NCBI GenBank assembly: GCA_900100595.1
Contig: FMUA01000013.1
Location: forward strand, 58,386-102,060
Length of the DNA: 43,675 nucleotides
Direction: 5' to 3'
DNA from: Ruminococcaceae bacterium P7
GTDB taxonomy: Bacteria > Bacillota > Clostridia > Oscillospirales > Acutalibacteraceae
Part shown: piece after piece, positions 32,813 through 41,591 of the stretch
How the letters are laid out: each line of letters starts with the position of its first letter
How positions within the stretch are numbered: position 1 is the stretch's first letter
Translations under genes and position numbers: made by a program
Notes under the pieces: generated by a model
The model's input: only the letters and a program-made list of their open reading frames with translations
Database searches by the model: none
What the model was told of the DNA's origin: nothing

Positions 32813-32957
32813 TTGTAACCAAATCACGAGATTTTGTAACCATTAATTCGGAATCGGAAAAAATTTGTTGTATATTTTGCCCGAAATTCGCTGATTATGA
32901 AAAAATCCCCCCTCGGGGGTTGATTTTTTTGACTGTTGATGCTATAATGGTTACAAA
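32813..32957. promoter_or_regulatory. Three TTGTAACC boxes around the NlpC/P60 promoter
   Basis: TTGTAACCA at 32813-32821, TTTGTAACCATTA at 32833-32845 (21 bp further), and its exact 13-bp inverse TAATGGTTACAAA at 32945-32957 overlapping the -10 and start. They bracket the promoter and look like operator half-sites. The TGTAAC core fits the WalR half-site pattern (TGTWAH), but the spacing is not the usual 11 bp. Confidence 0.55.
32920..32948 (+). promoter_or_regulatory. Promoter of the NlpC/P60 gene
   Basis: TTGATT (32920-32925) and TATAAT (32943-32948), 17-bp spacer. A CCCCC/GGGGG inverted repeat abuts the -35. Confidence 0.7.
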
Positions 32958-33041
32958 CTTGTTAATAAGTCGTTGGACGGATGTAATTTTCACCCCGTAA
33001 AATTCTCCCGAAAACGCTTATCGACATAGGAGGTAATAACA

Positions 33042-34772
33042 ATGCACAGGATAAAAAAACTTACCGCTGTGATATTGAGTACACTGACTGTGTCTGGTGT
33101 ATGTGTCGTCGGCGGTATGAGCGCCGGCGCGTCAGGCACAGGCGCCGGATTGGCGGAGTATGCGCTCAACGCGTATGATGAAGACTGGAGCTACGTCTGG
33201 GGCGGCACCTCACCGGGTGCTGTCGACTGCTCGGGACTCATCTGGTCATACTGCGGCGGTAACCGCATGAGCATGCTCTCCGACGCTCAGTCAAACGGCA
33301 GAGACTGGGGCTACGTCAGCAACGGCATCCCCAGAGTACACGGACTCGGTCTTTCCAGACCCGGCCACGTCGGCGTCTATATTGAGGACAATATGGAGGT
33401 CGACGCAAGAGGCGATGAATGGGGCGTATGCTACCAGGAGATTGGCGGCTGGAACACCTGGGAATGCTGGTTCAAGCTGACCGCCGTTTCGTATCCCGAA
33501 AACGGCTGGGAAGAGTTCAACGGAAACTACTACTACTATGAGGACGGCGAGTACATCGTCAACACCTCACGCGAGATTGACGGTACTACATACTACTTCG
33601 ATTCCAAGGGTCACTCCTCCGAGACGCCCTCCGACGGCGAGGATTACTCCTCCGATTCGTCGAGCAAAAAGTCGGACAATGAGTCCAAGAAATCCGCAAC
33701 GCCCTCCATCTACAGCCGCGGCTCGATGGGCGACGAGGTCGAGAAGATTCAGGAGCGTCTGACAGAGCTGGGCTTCTACACCGGTTCGATCGACGGCGAC
33801 TTCGGTCCCATGACCGAGAGAGCCTACAGAGCCTTCCAGGAGGCGGCAGGCGTCGTTGTTGACGGCATCTCCGGCTCCGACCGCGAGGTACTCTATTCCG
33901 ACGACGCGCCCAAGGCGAACGCCAAGGCTGACACATCGGACGACAGGGACGACGAGGACGCCGATACCGAGGAAGTGAAGGACGAGAATACCACGACCGA
34001 GGACACCAAGGCGGAGGACAACGACGCGGAGGACGCCGCGGACGAGGATACCGGCACCGAGAACGTCAAGGCTGACAAGAATGTCGACGACGAGCTGGTC
34101 GGCGCGGCTGCGGACGAGAAGTCCGGGGACGAAAAGACCGGGGAGCCTGCGGTAGAGGACATCGAGTTTGAGAAAAAGACCTCTGTCGTATACGGCGACT
34201 TCACCGACGACGTGCTTGACATCCAGACCAAGCTCCACGAGCTGGGCTACTTCGGCATCGACCCGACAGGCTATTTCGGCGACTACACGGTCGACGCGAT
34301 CAAGGCGTTCCAGGAAGCGAACAAGCTCACAGTAACGGGCGAGCTCGACGCTGAGACCCTCGCGGTACTCAACGGCGGCGACGCGGTTGCCAACACCGTC
34401 AAGGAAGAAGAGATGGTCGGACCCAGTCCCATCACCTCTGAGCTGACAGCAGGCAGCGCGCAGAGCAGCGTAACCGCTGCGGCTCCGACCGCACCCGTTC
34501 AGAGCACCACAAGCAGTGCCGTGAACAACAGCAATTCCGCGGTTCAAAAGACCAACAAGGCTGCCGAGAAGGCGCTGCAGGATTCCGCTAACATGGTTCC
34601 CGACGCGCAGACCGCCAAGGTCGGCAGAACAGCCAACATTTGGCTGTGGGCAGTGCTCACCATCATCGTCATCAGCGCGGTTTCTCTGATTTTCCTCAGC
34701 AGAACGACCAGAAAGCCCCGCAAGGCGAAGAAGGGCAAGGCTGAAAGAAACACACTCAATGAGCGCTGGTAA
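33042..34772 (+). CDS. NlpC/P60 cell-wall hydrolase with binding modules and C-terminal membrane anchor
   Basis: 576 residues. A signal peptide ends near Ala30. The NlpC/P60 domain (about 35-150) has VDCSG with catalytic Cys63 and RPGHVGVYI with His109; it cuts peptide stems of peptidoglycan. Next are choline-binding-like aromatic repeats (EEFNGNYYYYEDGEYIV, TTYYFDSKG), a peptidoglycan-binding domain (about 225-285, RGSMGDEVEKIQERLTELGF), a long acidic Asp/Glu/Thr linker, a second peptidoglycan-binding domain (about 385-445) and a final membrane helix (WLWAVLTIIVISAVSLIFL) with a basic tail. Having both a signal peptide and a C-terminal anchor ties it to the outer membrane face. RBS AGGAGG. 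Confidence 0.92.
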   Translation: MHRIKKLTAVILSTLTVSGVCVVGGMSAGASGTGAGLAEYALNAYDEDWSYVWGGTSPGAVDCSGLIWSYCGGNRMSMLSDAQSNGRDWGYVSNGIPRVHGLGLSRPGHVGVYIEDNMEVDARGDEWGVCYQEIGGWNTWECWFKLTAVSYPENGWEEFNGNYYYYEDGEYIVNTSREIDGTTYYFDSKGHSSETPSDGEDYSSDSSSKKSDNESKKSATPSIYSRGSMGDEVEKIQERLTELGFYTGSIDGDFGPMTERAYRAFQEAAGVVVDGISGSDREVLYSDDAPKANAKADTSDDRDDEDADTEEVKDENTTTEDTKAEDNDAEDAADEDTGTENVKADKNVDDELVGAAADEKSGDEKTGEPAVEDIEFEKKTSVVYGDFTDDVLDIQTKLHELGYFGIDPTGYFGDYTVDAIKAFQEANKLTVTGELDAETLAVLNGGDAVANTVKEEEMVGPSPITSELTAGSAQSSVTAAAPTAPVQSTTSSAVNNSNSAVQKTNKAAEKALQDSANMVPDAQTAKVGRTANIWLWAVLTIIVISAVSLIFLSRTTRKPRKAKKGKAERNTLNERW

Positions 34773-34800
34773 GCGTTATTTGACAAATTGATAACCCCAA

Positions 34801-34834
34801 AAAAGAGCAAACCGTTTCGGTTTGCTCTTTTTTT
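34801..34834 (+). terminator. Terminator after the NlpC/P60 gene
   Basis: Stem AAAAGAGCAAACCG/CGGTTTGCTCTTTT with a TTT loop; its T-run merges into repeat copy E. Confidence 0.9.
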
Positions 34835-34950
34835 AAATCGCGTACTATGGGTTTATTTGGGAGGTGGGTGCACGTTTTCGCGGGCAGCGTTCATCAGACC
34901 TTTCACAATCCCATTTCTTGAGGATAGGTCGCTCCGCACGAAAACAACAT
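34831..34950. repeat. Mosaic intergenic repeat, copy E
   Basis: One 16-bp unit TTTTAAATCGCGTACT, TATGG, then the core: GTGCACGTTTTCGCGGG, GTTCATCAGAC (34889-34899), seven bases, AATCCCATTTC (34907-34917), TTGAGGATAGGT as in copy B, and GCTCCGCACGAAAAC. It lies between the convergent NlpC/P60 and glgB terminators. No right inverted end is visible. Confidence 0.85.
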
Positions 34951-34955
34951 CAATG

Positions 34956-34983
34956 CAAAAAGAGCAGGCATGATTGCCTGCTC
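34956..34983 (-). terminator. Terminator after glgB
   Basis: Minus strand GAGCAGGCA/TGCCTGCTC stem with TTTTTG tail. Confidence 0.85.
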
Positions 34984-34999
34984 CTTGTATTATCTGCAA

Positions 35000-37216
35000 T
35001 TATTTTTTCTCTTCCGCTGCGGGAGCCTCTGCCTTCGGAGCCTCTGCCTTGGGTGCCTCTGCCTTGGGTGCCTCTGCCTTGGGTGCTTCTGCCTTGGGTG
35101 CTTCTGCCTTGGGAGCCTCTGCCTTGGGTGCCTCTGCCTTGGGTTCCTCAGCCTTCGGAGCCGCAGCCTTTGCCGCTTTCTTCGCGGGAGCCTTCTTCTT
35201 GGCGGGAGCCTTCTTTACGGGAACCTTCTTTGCGGGCTTCTTGGGAGCCTCAGCCGCTTTGACTTCCTCCTTCTTCTTTCTGCCGCGCTTTTTGGGTGCC
35301 GGCGGCGGGGGAACGGGAAGCTCCTGCTTGAGAACGTAGTAGCATACGCCCAGCGGAGGAAGTGTCAGCTCGAGGGTGAAGTCGCAGTCATGATCCTTCT
35401 CGTTGAGTGTCTTGAGCTCGCCCTCGTTGCGGATGCCGCATCCGCCGTACTCGAGCAGCTCGGAGTTGAATACCTCCTCATAGATGCCGTAGAACGGTGC
35501 GCCGACGCGGTAGTGCTCGCGGGTGACGGGCTGGAAGTTGCAGACGACCAGCACCTCGCTGCCGTCGTTCGCGATTCTGCGGAACGCGATCACGCTGTTC
35601 TGATAGTCGTCGAGAGCGACCCAGCGGAAGCCGTTCCAGTCGTAGTCGTTCTCGTGCATCGCGGGAACGTCGCGGTAGAATGCGTTCGCAGCCTTGAAGA
35701 AGTCGTTGAGCTGACGGTGCTTGTCATACTCGAGCAGACCCCATTCGAGCTGCTCGTTGGCGTTCCACTCGTCAAACTGACCGATTTCACTGCCCATGAA
35801 CAGCAGCTTCTTGCCGGGGTGCGCCATCATGTAAGCGATAAAGCCTCTCACGCCCATGAACTTCATGTCATAGTCGCCGGGCATCTTGTTGATCAGGGAG
35901 CCCTTGCCGTAAACGACCTCGTCGTGGGAGATCGGCAGCATGAAGTTCTCGGAGAACGCGTAGACCATGCTGAACGTCAGGGTGTCGTGGTGGTAATTTC
36001 TCCACAGCGGGTCGAGGGAGATGTAGGAGAGCATGTCGTTCATCCAGCCCATGTTCCACTTGTAGTCGAAGCCCAGTCCGAGACCCTCGATCGGGTAGCG
36101 GGTGACGCTCGGCCAAGCGGTGGATTCCTCGGCGATCATCATCGCGTCGGGATGGAACATATGGACAACATTGTTGAGCTTCTGGATGAAGTCGACCGCG
36201 ACGAGGTTCTCTCTGCCGCCGTAGGCGTTGGCGATCCACTCGCCGTCCTTGCGGTTGTAGTCGAGATAGAGCATCGAAGCAACGGCGTCGACGCGGATGC
36301 CGTCGATGTGGTACATATCGAGCCAGAACATCGCGGAGGAGATCAGGAAGCTGGTGACCTCATATCTGCCGTAGTTGAAGATGTAGGTGCCCCATTCCTT
36401 GTGCTCGCCGATTCTCCAGTCCTCGTACTCATAGCAGCCCGTGCCGTCGAAGCGCGCGAGGCCGTGAGCGTCCTTGGGGAAGTGAGCGGGAACCCAGTCG
36501 AGGATAACGCCGATGCCTGCCTCGTGAGCCTTGTCGATGAAATACATCAGATCCTTCGGCTCGCCGTAGCGCGATGTCGCGGCGTAGTAGCCGGTGCACT
36601 GATAGCCCCAGCTGCCGTCAAACGGGAACTCGGTGAGGGGCATGAACTCGATGTGGGTGTAGCCCATATCCTTGACGTAGGGAATCAGCTCGTCCGCCAG
36701 CTTGCGATAGCCGAAGAAGTTACCGTCGTCATATTTTTTCCATGAACCCGCGTTGACCTCATAGACGTTGATCGCTCTCGTCTTGTGGGGATGCGCGTTC
36801 TTGAACTCGTACCAAGCCTCATCGTGCCACTCATAGTCATAGATATGATAGGTGCGCGACGCGTTGTCGGGACGGGTCTGGCAGTGGAAGGCAAAGGGAT
36901 CGGTCTTCATGACGCGGTCGTTCCACGGGGTCTCGACGCAGTATTTGTAGCAGCAGAACTCCCAGAGTCCCTCTACAAACAGCTCCCAGACGCCGGAGTC
37001 GGAGATGCGATACATGAAGTTGGCGTCGGGATTCCAGTCGTTGAAATCGCCGACTACGGAAACAGATTTTGCGTTAGGCGCCCAAACTCTGAAAACAACG
37101 CCCTGACGGCCGTCCCAGTTTTCAAAGTGAGAACCAAGGAAGTGGTAGGCTCTTGCAGCCTCACCCTGCAAAAATTGCTCCAGGGGGGGTCTTGTGTCGT
37201 TAATTGAAAAAGCCAT
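35000..37216 (-). CDS. glgB: 1,4-alpha-glucan branching enzyme with histone-H1-like tail
   Basis: 738 residues. The first about 630 are a GH13 branching enzyme: CBM48-type N-domain (VVFRVWAPNAKSVSVVGDFNDW), GIRVDAVASMLYLDY with nucleophile Asp310, MIAEESTAWP with the catalytic Glu, and LPISHDEVVYGKGS. It makes alpha-1,6 branches in glycogen. The last about 97 residues are an added low-complexity tail: KKRGRKKK, PAKKVPVKKAPAKKKAPAKK, then eight PKAEA units, encoded by 15-bp DNA repeats. The tail resembles histone H1 or AlgP and is not part of known GlgB catalysis. Start ATG at 37216. An AT-rich leader holds the promoter. Confidence 0.95.
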   Translation of the reverse strand: MAFSINDTRPPLEQFLQGEAARAYHFLGSHFENWDGRQGVVFRVWAPNAKSVSVVGDFNDWNPDANFMYRISDSGVWELFVEGLWEFCCYKYCVETPWNDRVMKTDPFAFHCQTRPDNASRTYHIYDYEWHDEAWYEFKNAHPHKTRAINVYEVNAGSWKKYDDGNFFGYRKLADELIPYVKDMGYTHIEFMPLTEFPFDGSWGYQCTGYYAATSRYGEPKDLMYFIDKAHEAGIGVILDWVPAHFPKDAHGLARFDGTGCYEYEDWRIGEHKEWGTYIFNYGRYEVTSFLISSAMFWLDMYHIDGIRVDAVASMLYLDYNRKDGEWIANAYGGRENLVAVDFIQKLNNVVHMFHPDAMMIAEESTAWPSVTRYPIEGLGLGFDYKWNMGWMNDMLSYISLDPLWRNYHHDTLTFSMVYAFSENFMLPISHDEVVYGKGSLINKMPGDYDMKFMGVRGFIAYMMAHPGKKLLFMGSEIGQFDEWNANEQLEWGLLEYDKHRQLNDFFKAANAFYRDVPAMHENDYDWNGFRWVALDDYQNSVIAFRRIANDGSEVLVVCNFQPVTREHYRVGAPFYGIYEEVFNSELLEYGGCGIRNEGELKTLNEKDHDCDFTLELTLPPLGVCYYVLKQELPVPPPPAPKKRGRKKKEEVKAAEAPKKPAKKVPVKKAPAKKKAPAKKAAKAAAPKAEEPKAEAPKAEAPKAEAPKAEAPKAEAPKAEAPKAEAPKAEAPAAEEKK
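35024..35158. repeat. 15-bp tandem repeats encoding the GlgB tail
   Basis: About nine copies of a 15-bp unit (CTCTGCCTTGGGTGC, with variants) in frame with glgB, giving eight PKAEA units and one PKAEE. Copy number may vary between strains by slippage. Confidence 0.9.
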
Positions 37217-37287
37217 ATTGTACCTCTTTTCATAGTTTTTTCAGATTTGCGCTTAGATAGATATTCCAATAATATTCTATAACTTAT

Positions 37288-37315
37288 ATTATAATATATT
37301 TTCACAATTATACAA
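37288..37315 (-). promoter_or_regulatory. Likely promoter of glgB
   Basis: Minus strand TTGTAT (37310-37315) and TATAAT (37288-37293), 16-bp spacer, in very AT-rich DNA with other possible -10 matches. Confidence 0.45.
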
Positions 37316-37392
37316 GAGGAAAAATGAAATTTATGTAAATAATTTTTTGATTTTTTAATTCATTCAGAGCATATTCGTTAGAATGTGACAAA

Positions 37393-38526
37393 TTATTTGA
37401 CAATTCTTGTGCAATAGTCCGAACCCGACGGCTGAACGGGGTCATAGGCAAGCGCCGCGACGTCGCCGGCGCGGATGTCGAGCCGCAAAAACGGTGCGAT
37501 TTTGCCGTTTTCACGCAGCGATTTTGCGGCGGAAGTGACGATTTCGCAGCGGCAGGAGCACAATAATCCGGCTCCCCAATCGGTCATGCCGAGCACGCGG
37601 GCGTAATCGGCAGGGGTGTTTTGCAGTTCCTCCGTGATGCCGAGGAACGCGCATGTGATGATTCTCCGCAGCCTTGCGTGCGTGTACCGCTTCGTCTTGA
37701 CGCGCTGCAAAAGCTCCTCCACGCTGCCGCTATGACCTGCCGCCTCGAGGATGCGGTTTTCGAGTCCCTCGCCGACGTCGGGGACAAGCCGCAGCTCCCC
37801 GGCGGTCATCGTCCGCAGGCGGTAAAGCACCGCCGCGTCGAGCCGTTCGGGACAGGTGATTTTTTGCGGCGCCTCGGGGACGAACATGGAAACGTCCTCA
37901 CCCTTGCGCAGCATTGCGCGTATCTGAGAAGCGGAGGCGTAATTGCCGCTCGGGGTACCGCTGTCATGGGAAACGCCCTTCCGCTTGATCGGCAAAGGAG
38001 CGATACCGCTGCCCTCGAGCGCGCGGATGTACTCCACCGCGAGGATATTGTTCGGCGACGACACCGCCGCCGCGGCGTCCGCTCCGTAGACCTTTTCCAC
38101 CGCGCTCTGCAGCGCCCTCGGATAGCAGCCGCCTGCCTGCATCTCCTCCGCGATCAGGCTGTTGACGCGCTCGCTCCGCAATGCGTTCGCCGCCGTCCGC
38201 AGCACGCCGATGTCCTCCGTCTCGCAGCCGAACGCGAGCGTGTTGACGCACGCGAACGACTTCGCGATTCTCACGCCGCCCTCCGCGAACCGCTGCGCGT
38301 TCGCGACCGCAAACGCGGTCGGCAGCTCGATCACCAAGTCCGCGCCGCCGCGTATCAGCGCGCCTGCCCGCGTGAATTTGTCGGTGATTGCCACCTCACC
38401 GCGCTGCGTGAAGCTGCCGCTCATGACCGCGATATTCTCCTCTCCCGTCAGCAGTCTTGCCGTGCGGAACAGGTACTGATGTCCGTTGTGAAAGGGGCTG
38501 CACTCGCAGATAATTGCCGTCGCCAT
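37393..38526 (-). CDS. tmcAL: tRNA(Met) cytidine acetate ligase
   Basis: 377 residues. The nucleotidyltransferase motif ECSPFHNGHQYL (His13, His16) opens the protein; MSGSFTQRGEVAITDKF and the C-terminal DPVQPSGSDYCTRIV are diagnostic of TmcAL (formerly YlbM/DUF795). It activates acetate with ATP and acetylates the wobble cytidine of elongator tRNA-Met. RBS GGAGG lies 6 bases before the ATG. It is divergent from acetate kinase, so two acetate-using enzymes share one intergenic region. Confidence 0.93.
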   Translation of the reverse strand: MATAIICECSPFHNGHQYLFRTARLLTGEENIAVMSGSFTQRGEVAITDKFTRAGALIRGGADLVIELPTAFAVANAQRFAEGGVRIAKSFACVNTLAFGCETEDIGVLRTAANALRSERVNSLIAEEMQAGGCYPRALQSAVEKVYGADAAAAVSSPNNILAVEYIRALEGSGIAPLPIKRKGVSHDSGTPSGNYASASQIRAMLRKGEDVSMFVPEAPQKITCPERLDAAVLYRLRTMTAGELRLVPDVGEGLENRILEAAGHSGSVEELLQRVKTKRYTHARLRRIITCAFLGITEELQNTPADYARVLGMTDWGAGLLCSCRCEIVTSAAKSLRENGKIAPFLRLDIRAGDVAALAYDPVQPSGSDYCTRIVK

Positions 38527-38577
38527 GGTATTCCTCCGTTATTTTTCACAAAATTTGCATATTTCCTCAAAAAGCAC

Positions 38578-38606
38578 TTGAAAATCAGCCAATTATCATG
38601 TATGAT
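38578..38606 (+). promoter_or_regulatory. Promoter of ackA
   Basis: TTGAAA (38578-38583) and TATGAT (38601-38606), 17-bp spacer. The preceding AAAAAGCACTTG (38569-38580) is identical to that at the nrdD -35. Confidence 0.65.
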
Positions 38607-38677
38607 ATAAGGGTATGTTTATGTATATTATACATGACGATGGTTTCTAAATCAATAGTTTGAAGGGATTGATACCA

Positions 38678-39886
38678 ATGAAAGTTTTAGTTATCAATGC
38701 AGGCAGCTCCTCTCTCAAATATCAGCTCATCGATATGACCGACGAGAGCGTGCTCGCCAAGGGCAACTGCGAAAGAATCGGCACCGCAGAGGCGTTTATC
38801 GGCTTCAAGACCCCCGACGGTCAGAAGATCGAGCGTCAGACGGAAATGAAGAACCACACCCAGGCGTTCCGGGCTGTCAAGGAGGCTCTCCTCGACGCGG
38901 AATACGGCGCGATTTCTGACCTCTCCGAGGTTTCCGCCATCGGCCACAGAGTCGTACAGGGCGGCGCTTACTTCGACCGCAGCGTCCTCATCACCGACGA
39001 GGTGATCGCCAAGATTCAGGAGCTTTCTCCGCTCGCTCCTCTCCACAATCCCGCGCACATCCAGGGCATCGACGCCTGCACCGAGGTTTTCGGCAAGGAC
39101 GTTCCGCAGGTCGCCGTTTTCGACACCGCGTTCCACCAGACCATGCCCGAAAAGGCGTATATGTACGCCGTTCCCTATGAGTATTACGAGAAGCTCGGCG
39201 TCAGAAAGTACGGCTTCCACGGCACCTCCCACCGCTATGTCAGCGCCAAGATGGCGGAGCTGATGGGCAAGCCCATCGAGGAGACCAAGATCATCACCTG
39301 CCACATCGGCAACGGCTCCTCCATCACCGCAGTCGACGGCGGCAAGGTCATCGACACCACCATGGGACTGACTCCCCTCGGCGGCTTCCTGATGGGAACC
39401 CGTTCCGGCTCTCTCGACCCCTCCGTCGTTACCTTCATCGCGGAGAAAGAGGGCTTCACACCGCAGCAGATGTCCGACCTGCTCAACAAGAAGTCCGGTC
39501 TGCTCGGCATCTCGGGCGTATCCTCCGACGACCGCGACGTCACCGCGGCTGAGAAGGCGGGCAACCACCGTGCAAAGCTCGCTCACGACATGCTCTACTA
39601 TCAGATTGCGCAGTACATCGGCAGCTACTATGTTGCGCTCGGCGGCTGCGACGCGATCGTATTCACCGCGGGTCTCGGCGAGAACCAGCCCTGCCTGCGT
39701 GAGGGCGTGTGCAACTACCTCGAGTGCCTCGGCGTCAAGCTCGACAAGGACGCGAACAACAACATGATCCACGGCAGACAGGGTACCCTGACCGCCGCCG
39801 ATTCCAAGATCCGTGTTGAGCTGATCGCGACCGACGAGGAAATGGTCATCGCGAGAGATACCAGAGATATCGTATCTGCACTTTAA
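38678..39886 (+). CDS. ackA: Acetate kinase
   Basis: 402 residues, full length. VLVINAGSSSLKYQL, FHGTSHRYVS, HIGNGSSI and MGLTPLGGFLMGTRSG are the acetate kinase signatures. It makes ATP and acetate from acetyl phosphate, the last step of acetate fermentation. The ATG at 38678 starts the conserved MKVLVINAG; a TTG 18 bases earlier is in frame but not conserved. RBS AAGGG. pta is not in the window. Confidence 0.97.
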   Translation: MKVLVINAGSSSLKYQLIDMTDESVLAKGNCERIGTAEAFIGFKTPDGQKIERQTEMKNHTQAFRAVKEALLDAEYGAISDLSEVSAIGHRVVQGGAYFDRSVLITDEVIAKIQELSPLAPLHNPAHIQGIDACTEVFGKDVPQVAVFDTAFHQTMPEKAYMYAVPYEYYEKLGVRKYGFHGTSHRYVSAKMAELMGKPIEETKIITCHIGNGSSITAVDGGKVIDTTMGLTPLGGFLMGTRSGSLDPSVVTFIAEKEGFTPQQMSDLLNKKSGLLGISGVSSDDRDVTAAEKAGNHRAKLAHDMLYYQIAQYIGSYYVALGGCDAIVFTAGLGENQPCLREGVCNYLECLGVKLDKDANNNMIHGRQGTLTAADSKIRVELIATDEEMVIARDTRDIVSAL

Positions 39887-39902
39887 TTGATTGCAAAAGG
39901 AT

Positions 39903-39938
39903 TCGGGACGGGTTGAAAACCCGTCCCGATTTTTTTTT
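39903..39938 (+). terminator. Terminator after ackA
   Basis: Stem TCGGGACGGGT/ACCCGTCCCGA around a GAAA-containing loop, followed by nine T. Confidence 0.92.
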
Positions 39939-39941
39939 CCT

Positions 39942-41561
39942 TTATTCTTCTTTCATGCGTGCGAACGCTTCGCAGAGCGATACGAAAATAATCATCAGCG
40001 GCGTCGAGATCGGCAGCGCGATATTGACGACCGCCTGCGCGAGATACGCCGTGACTGCCGCCGCGCACGCCAGCACATAGGGATTCCTCTTTGCGCTCTT
40101 GAAGCCGCGCACCAGCGCGCTTCCCACAAACGACAGATAGCACGCGAGTCCCGCGGCGCCGATCGTGATCAGATAGTTGATATACTCATTATGAGCCGCG
40201 TCCGTCGAGCTGTTGCCGTATTCCTCCAGCTCCCGGAAATACGGCTCGAACGCGAAATAGAACGTGTCGGGACCTGTTCCGAACAGCTTCTGCCAGACGT
40301 TCGCTTCGCCGAAGATTTTGAATGACCGCAGCCACATGATGCCGCGATGCGTGCCCCATGCGTCGTTCATGCGCAGCAGCTTTTCCATGCTGCCGAGGTC
40401 GGTCGCGGTGTCGACCGCGCTGAAATACAGGAACACGCCGAACGCCGATAATGCCGCTCCTCCGAACAGCGCCCCGAGTATCACGGGAACCGCCTTCGGC
40501 AGCATAAAACCGGGCTTTTTCCAATCGAGGACGCAGAGCAGAACGGTGACGACCGCCGCGATACCGACGAACAGCGGCATCTTGTCCGAGAACAGAATGC
40601 CCTTCGTCAAGTCTCCCAGCTCCTTGTAGTTGTCGTTCATCAGCGACGAGAACAGCCGCAGCAAACTGACCGAGCCGAGCATGACGGTGACGCCGAGGAA
40701 ATACCGTTTCAGCCGTTCGGGACGTCTCGCGAACACGACGAGCATCACCGCGAGAAAGACCGCCGAGCCGAGCAGCGCGGAATCGCTGTCGCCGATGATC
40801 ATTGCCATCGAGCCGAGCGCCGTGGCGGTGAGACAGAGGACACGCATCCACAGCTTCTCCGTCAGAACCGCCATCACGAAGCTGACGGGCAGCGTGACGC
40901 AGATGAAGCTCGCGAGCATATTCTTGTTGCCGATGGTCGAGAAGAACTCCATATACACACTCGGCTGACTGTCCTTGAACTGCGCGAGCATATTGAGCGG
41001 ATCGATATAGAACCCGTTGAGCACCGTCAGCAGGTAGACGATCGAGCACGACGCCGCAAGCGCGGCAAAGACGACCTCGCGGAAGCGGTAGAGCCGCGAC
41101 AGCATGAAGTAGACCGCGACGTACAGCAGAATCAAAAACAGTCCGTTGTTCCTGCCGACCGAGAAGCTGCCGAGCGACATCTCTCCCCAGAACGCGAGGG
41201 TGATGTAGGGAGAGAACAGCGTCGAGAGCGCGCAGCTCAGCGCAAGAGCGATTGCCGACCAGTCCGTGAAGCTCAGCGTTTTCAAAAGCGGCTTTTGCTC
41301 CGCCTTTTCGCCTTTCTCACCCGAAATCCGCGTCAGCAGCAGCAACAGCTCCGCGATCAGCGCCATCGCCGCGATCGCCACGAAGAAGTAGTACTTCTGA
41401 TGGCGGATGCCGACAAAGCCGTCGTCAAAGTGGATGAACGGGAACTGTCCGTTGATATACAGGCTGACGAACAGCGGAAACGCCGCGAACATCAGCAGCA
41501 GAAACGCGGTCACCAGCGCGTTCATCGTGGTGTAGCCTTGTTGATTTATTTTTTGTTTCAT
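39942..41561 (-). CDS. O-antigen ligase / Wzy-type polymerase family membrane protein
   Basis: 539 residues, about 12-13 membrane helices. The large loop near the C-terminus contains WGTHRGIMWLRSFKIFGE, FGTGPDTFYF and DAAHNEYINYLITIGAAGL; Arg and His in these blocks match the WaaL/Wzy catalytic region. Members join or polymerise lipid-linked oligosaccharides at the outer membrane face. In a Gram-positive this suggests a surface polysaccharide or glycoprotein pathway, possibly linked to the GT39-type and O-acetylation genes elsewhere in the window. RBS GGAAAGG is 8 bases from the ATG. It faces ackA. Confidence 0.85.
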   Translation of the reverse strand: MKQKINQQGYTTMNALVTAFLLLMFAAFPLFVSLYINGQFPFIHFDDGFVGIRHQKYYFFVAIAAMALIAELLLLLTRISGEKGEKAEQKPLLKTLSFTDWSAIALALSCALSTLFSPYITLAFWGEMSLGSFSVGRNNGLFLILLYVAVYFMLSRLYRFREVVFAALAASCSIVYLLTVLNGFYIDPLNMLAQFKDSQPSVYMEFFSTIGNKNMLASFICVTLPVSFVMAVLTEKLWMRVLCLTATALGSMAMIIGDSDSALLGSAVFLAVMLVVFARRPERLKRYFLGVTVMLGSVSLLRLFSSLMNDNYKELGDLTKGILFSDKMPLFVGIAAVVTVLLCVLDWKKPGFMLPKAVPVILGALFGGAALSAFGVFLYFSAVDTATDLGSMEKLLRMNDAWGTHRGIMWLRSFKIFGEANVWQKLFGTGPDTFYFAFEPYFRELEEYGNSSTDAAHNEYINYLITIGAAGLACYLSFVGSALVRGFKSAKRNPYVLACAAAVTAYLAQAVVNIALPISTPLMIIFVSLCEAFARMKEE

Positions 41562-41591
41562 AGCATTGACCTTTCCGAAAGATTCAAAAAT

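Noticed and set aside
32900..32930. Terminator AAAAATCCCCC/GGGGGTTGATTTTT
   Set aside because: The T-rich side forms the -35 (TTGATT) and spacer of a well-spaced promoter, and no upstream transcript is evident; it is more likely an operator-like inverted repeat.
32640..33041. c-di-AMP (ydaO-type) riboswitch before the NlpC/P60 gene
   Set aside because: This riboswitch often precedes such genes, but I do not see its conserved core, and the promoter at 32920-32948 lies downstream of the hairpin.
35024..35158. CRISPR-like regular repeats
   Set aside because: The 15-bp units have no spacers and are in frame in glgB, encoding PKAEA. No cas gene is present.
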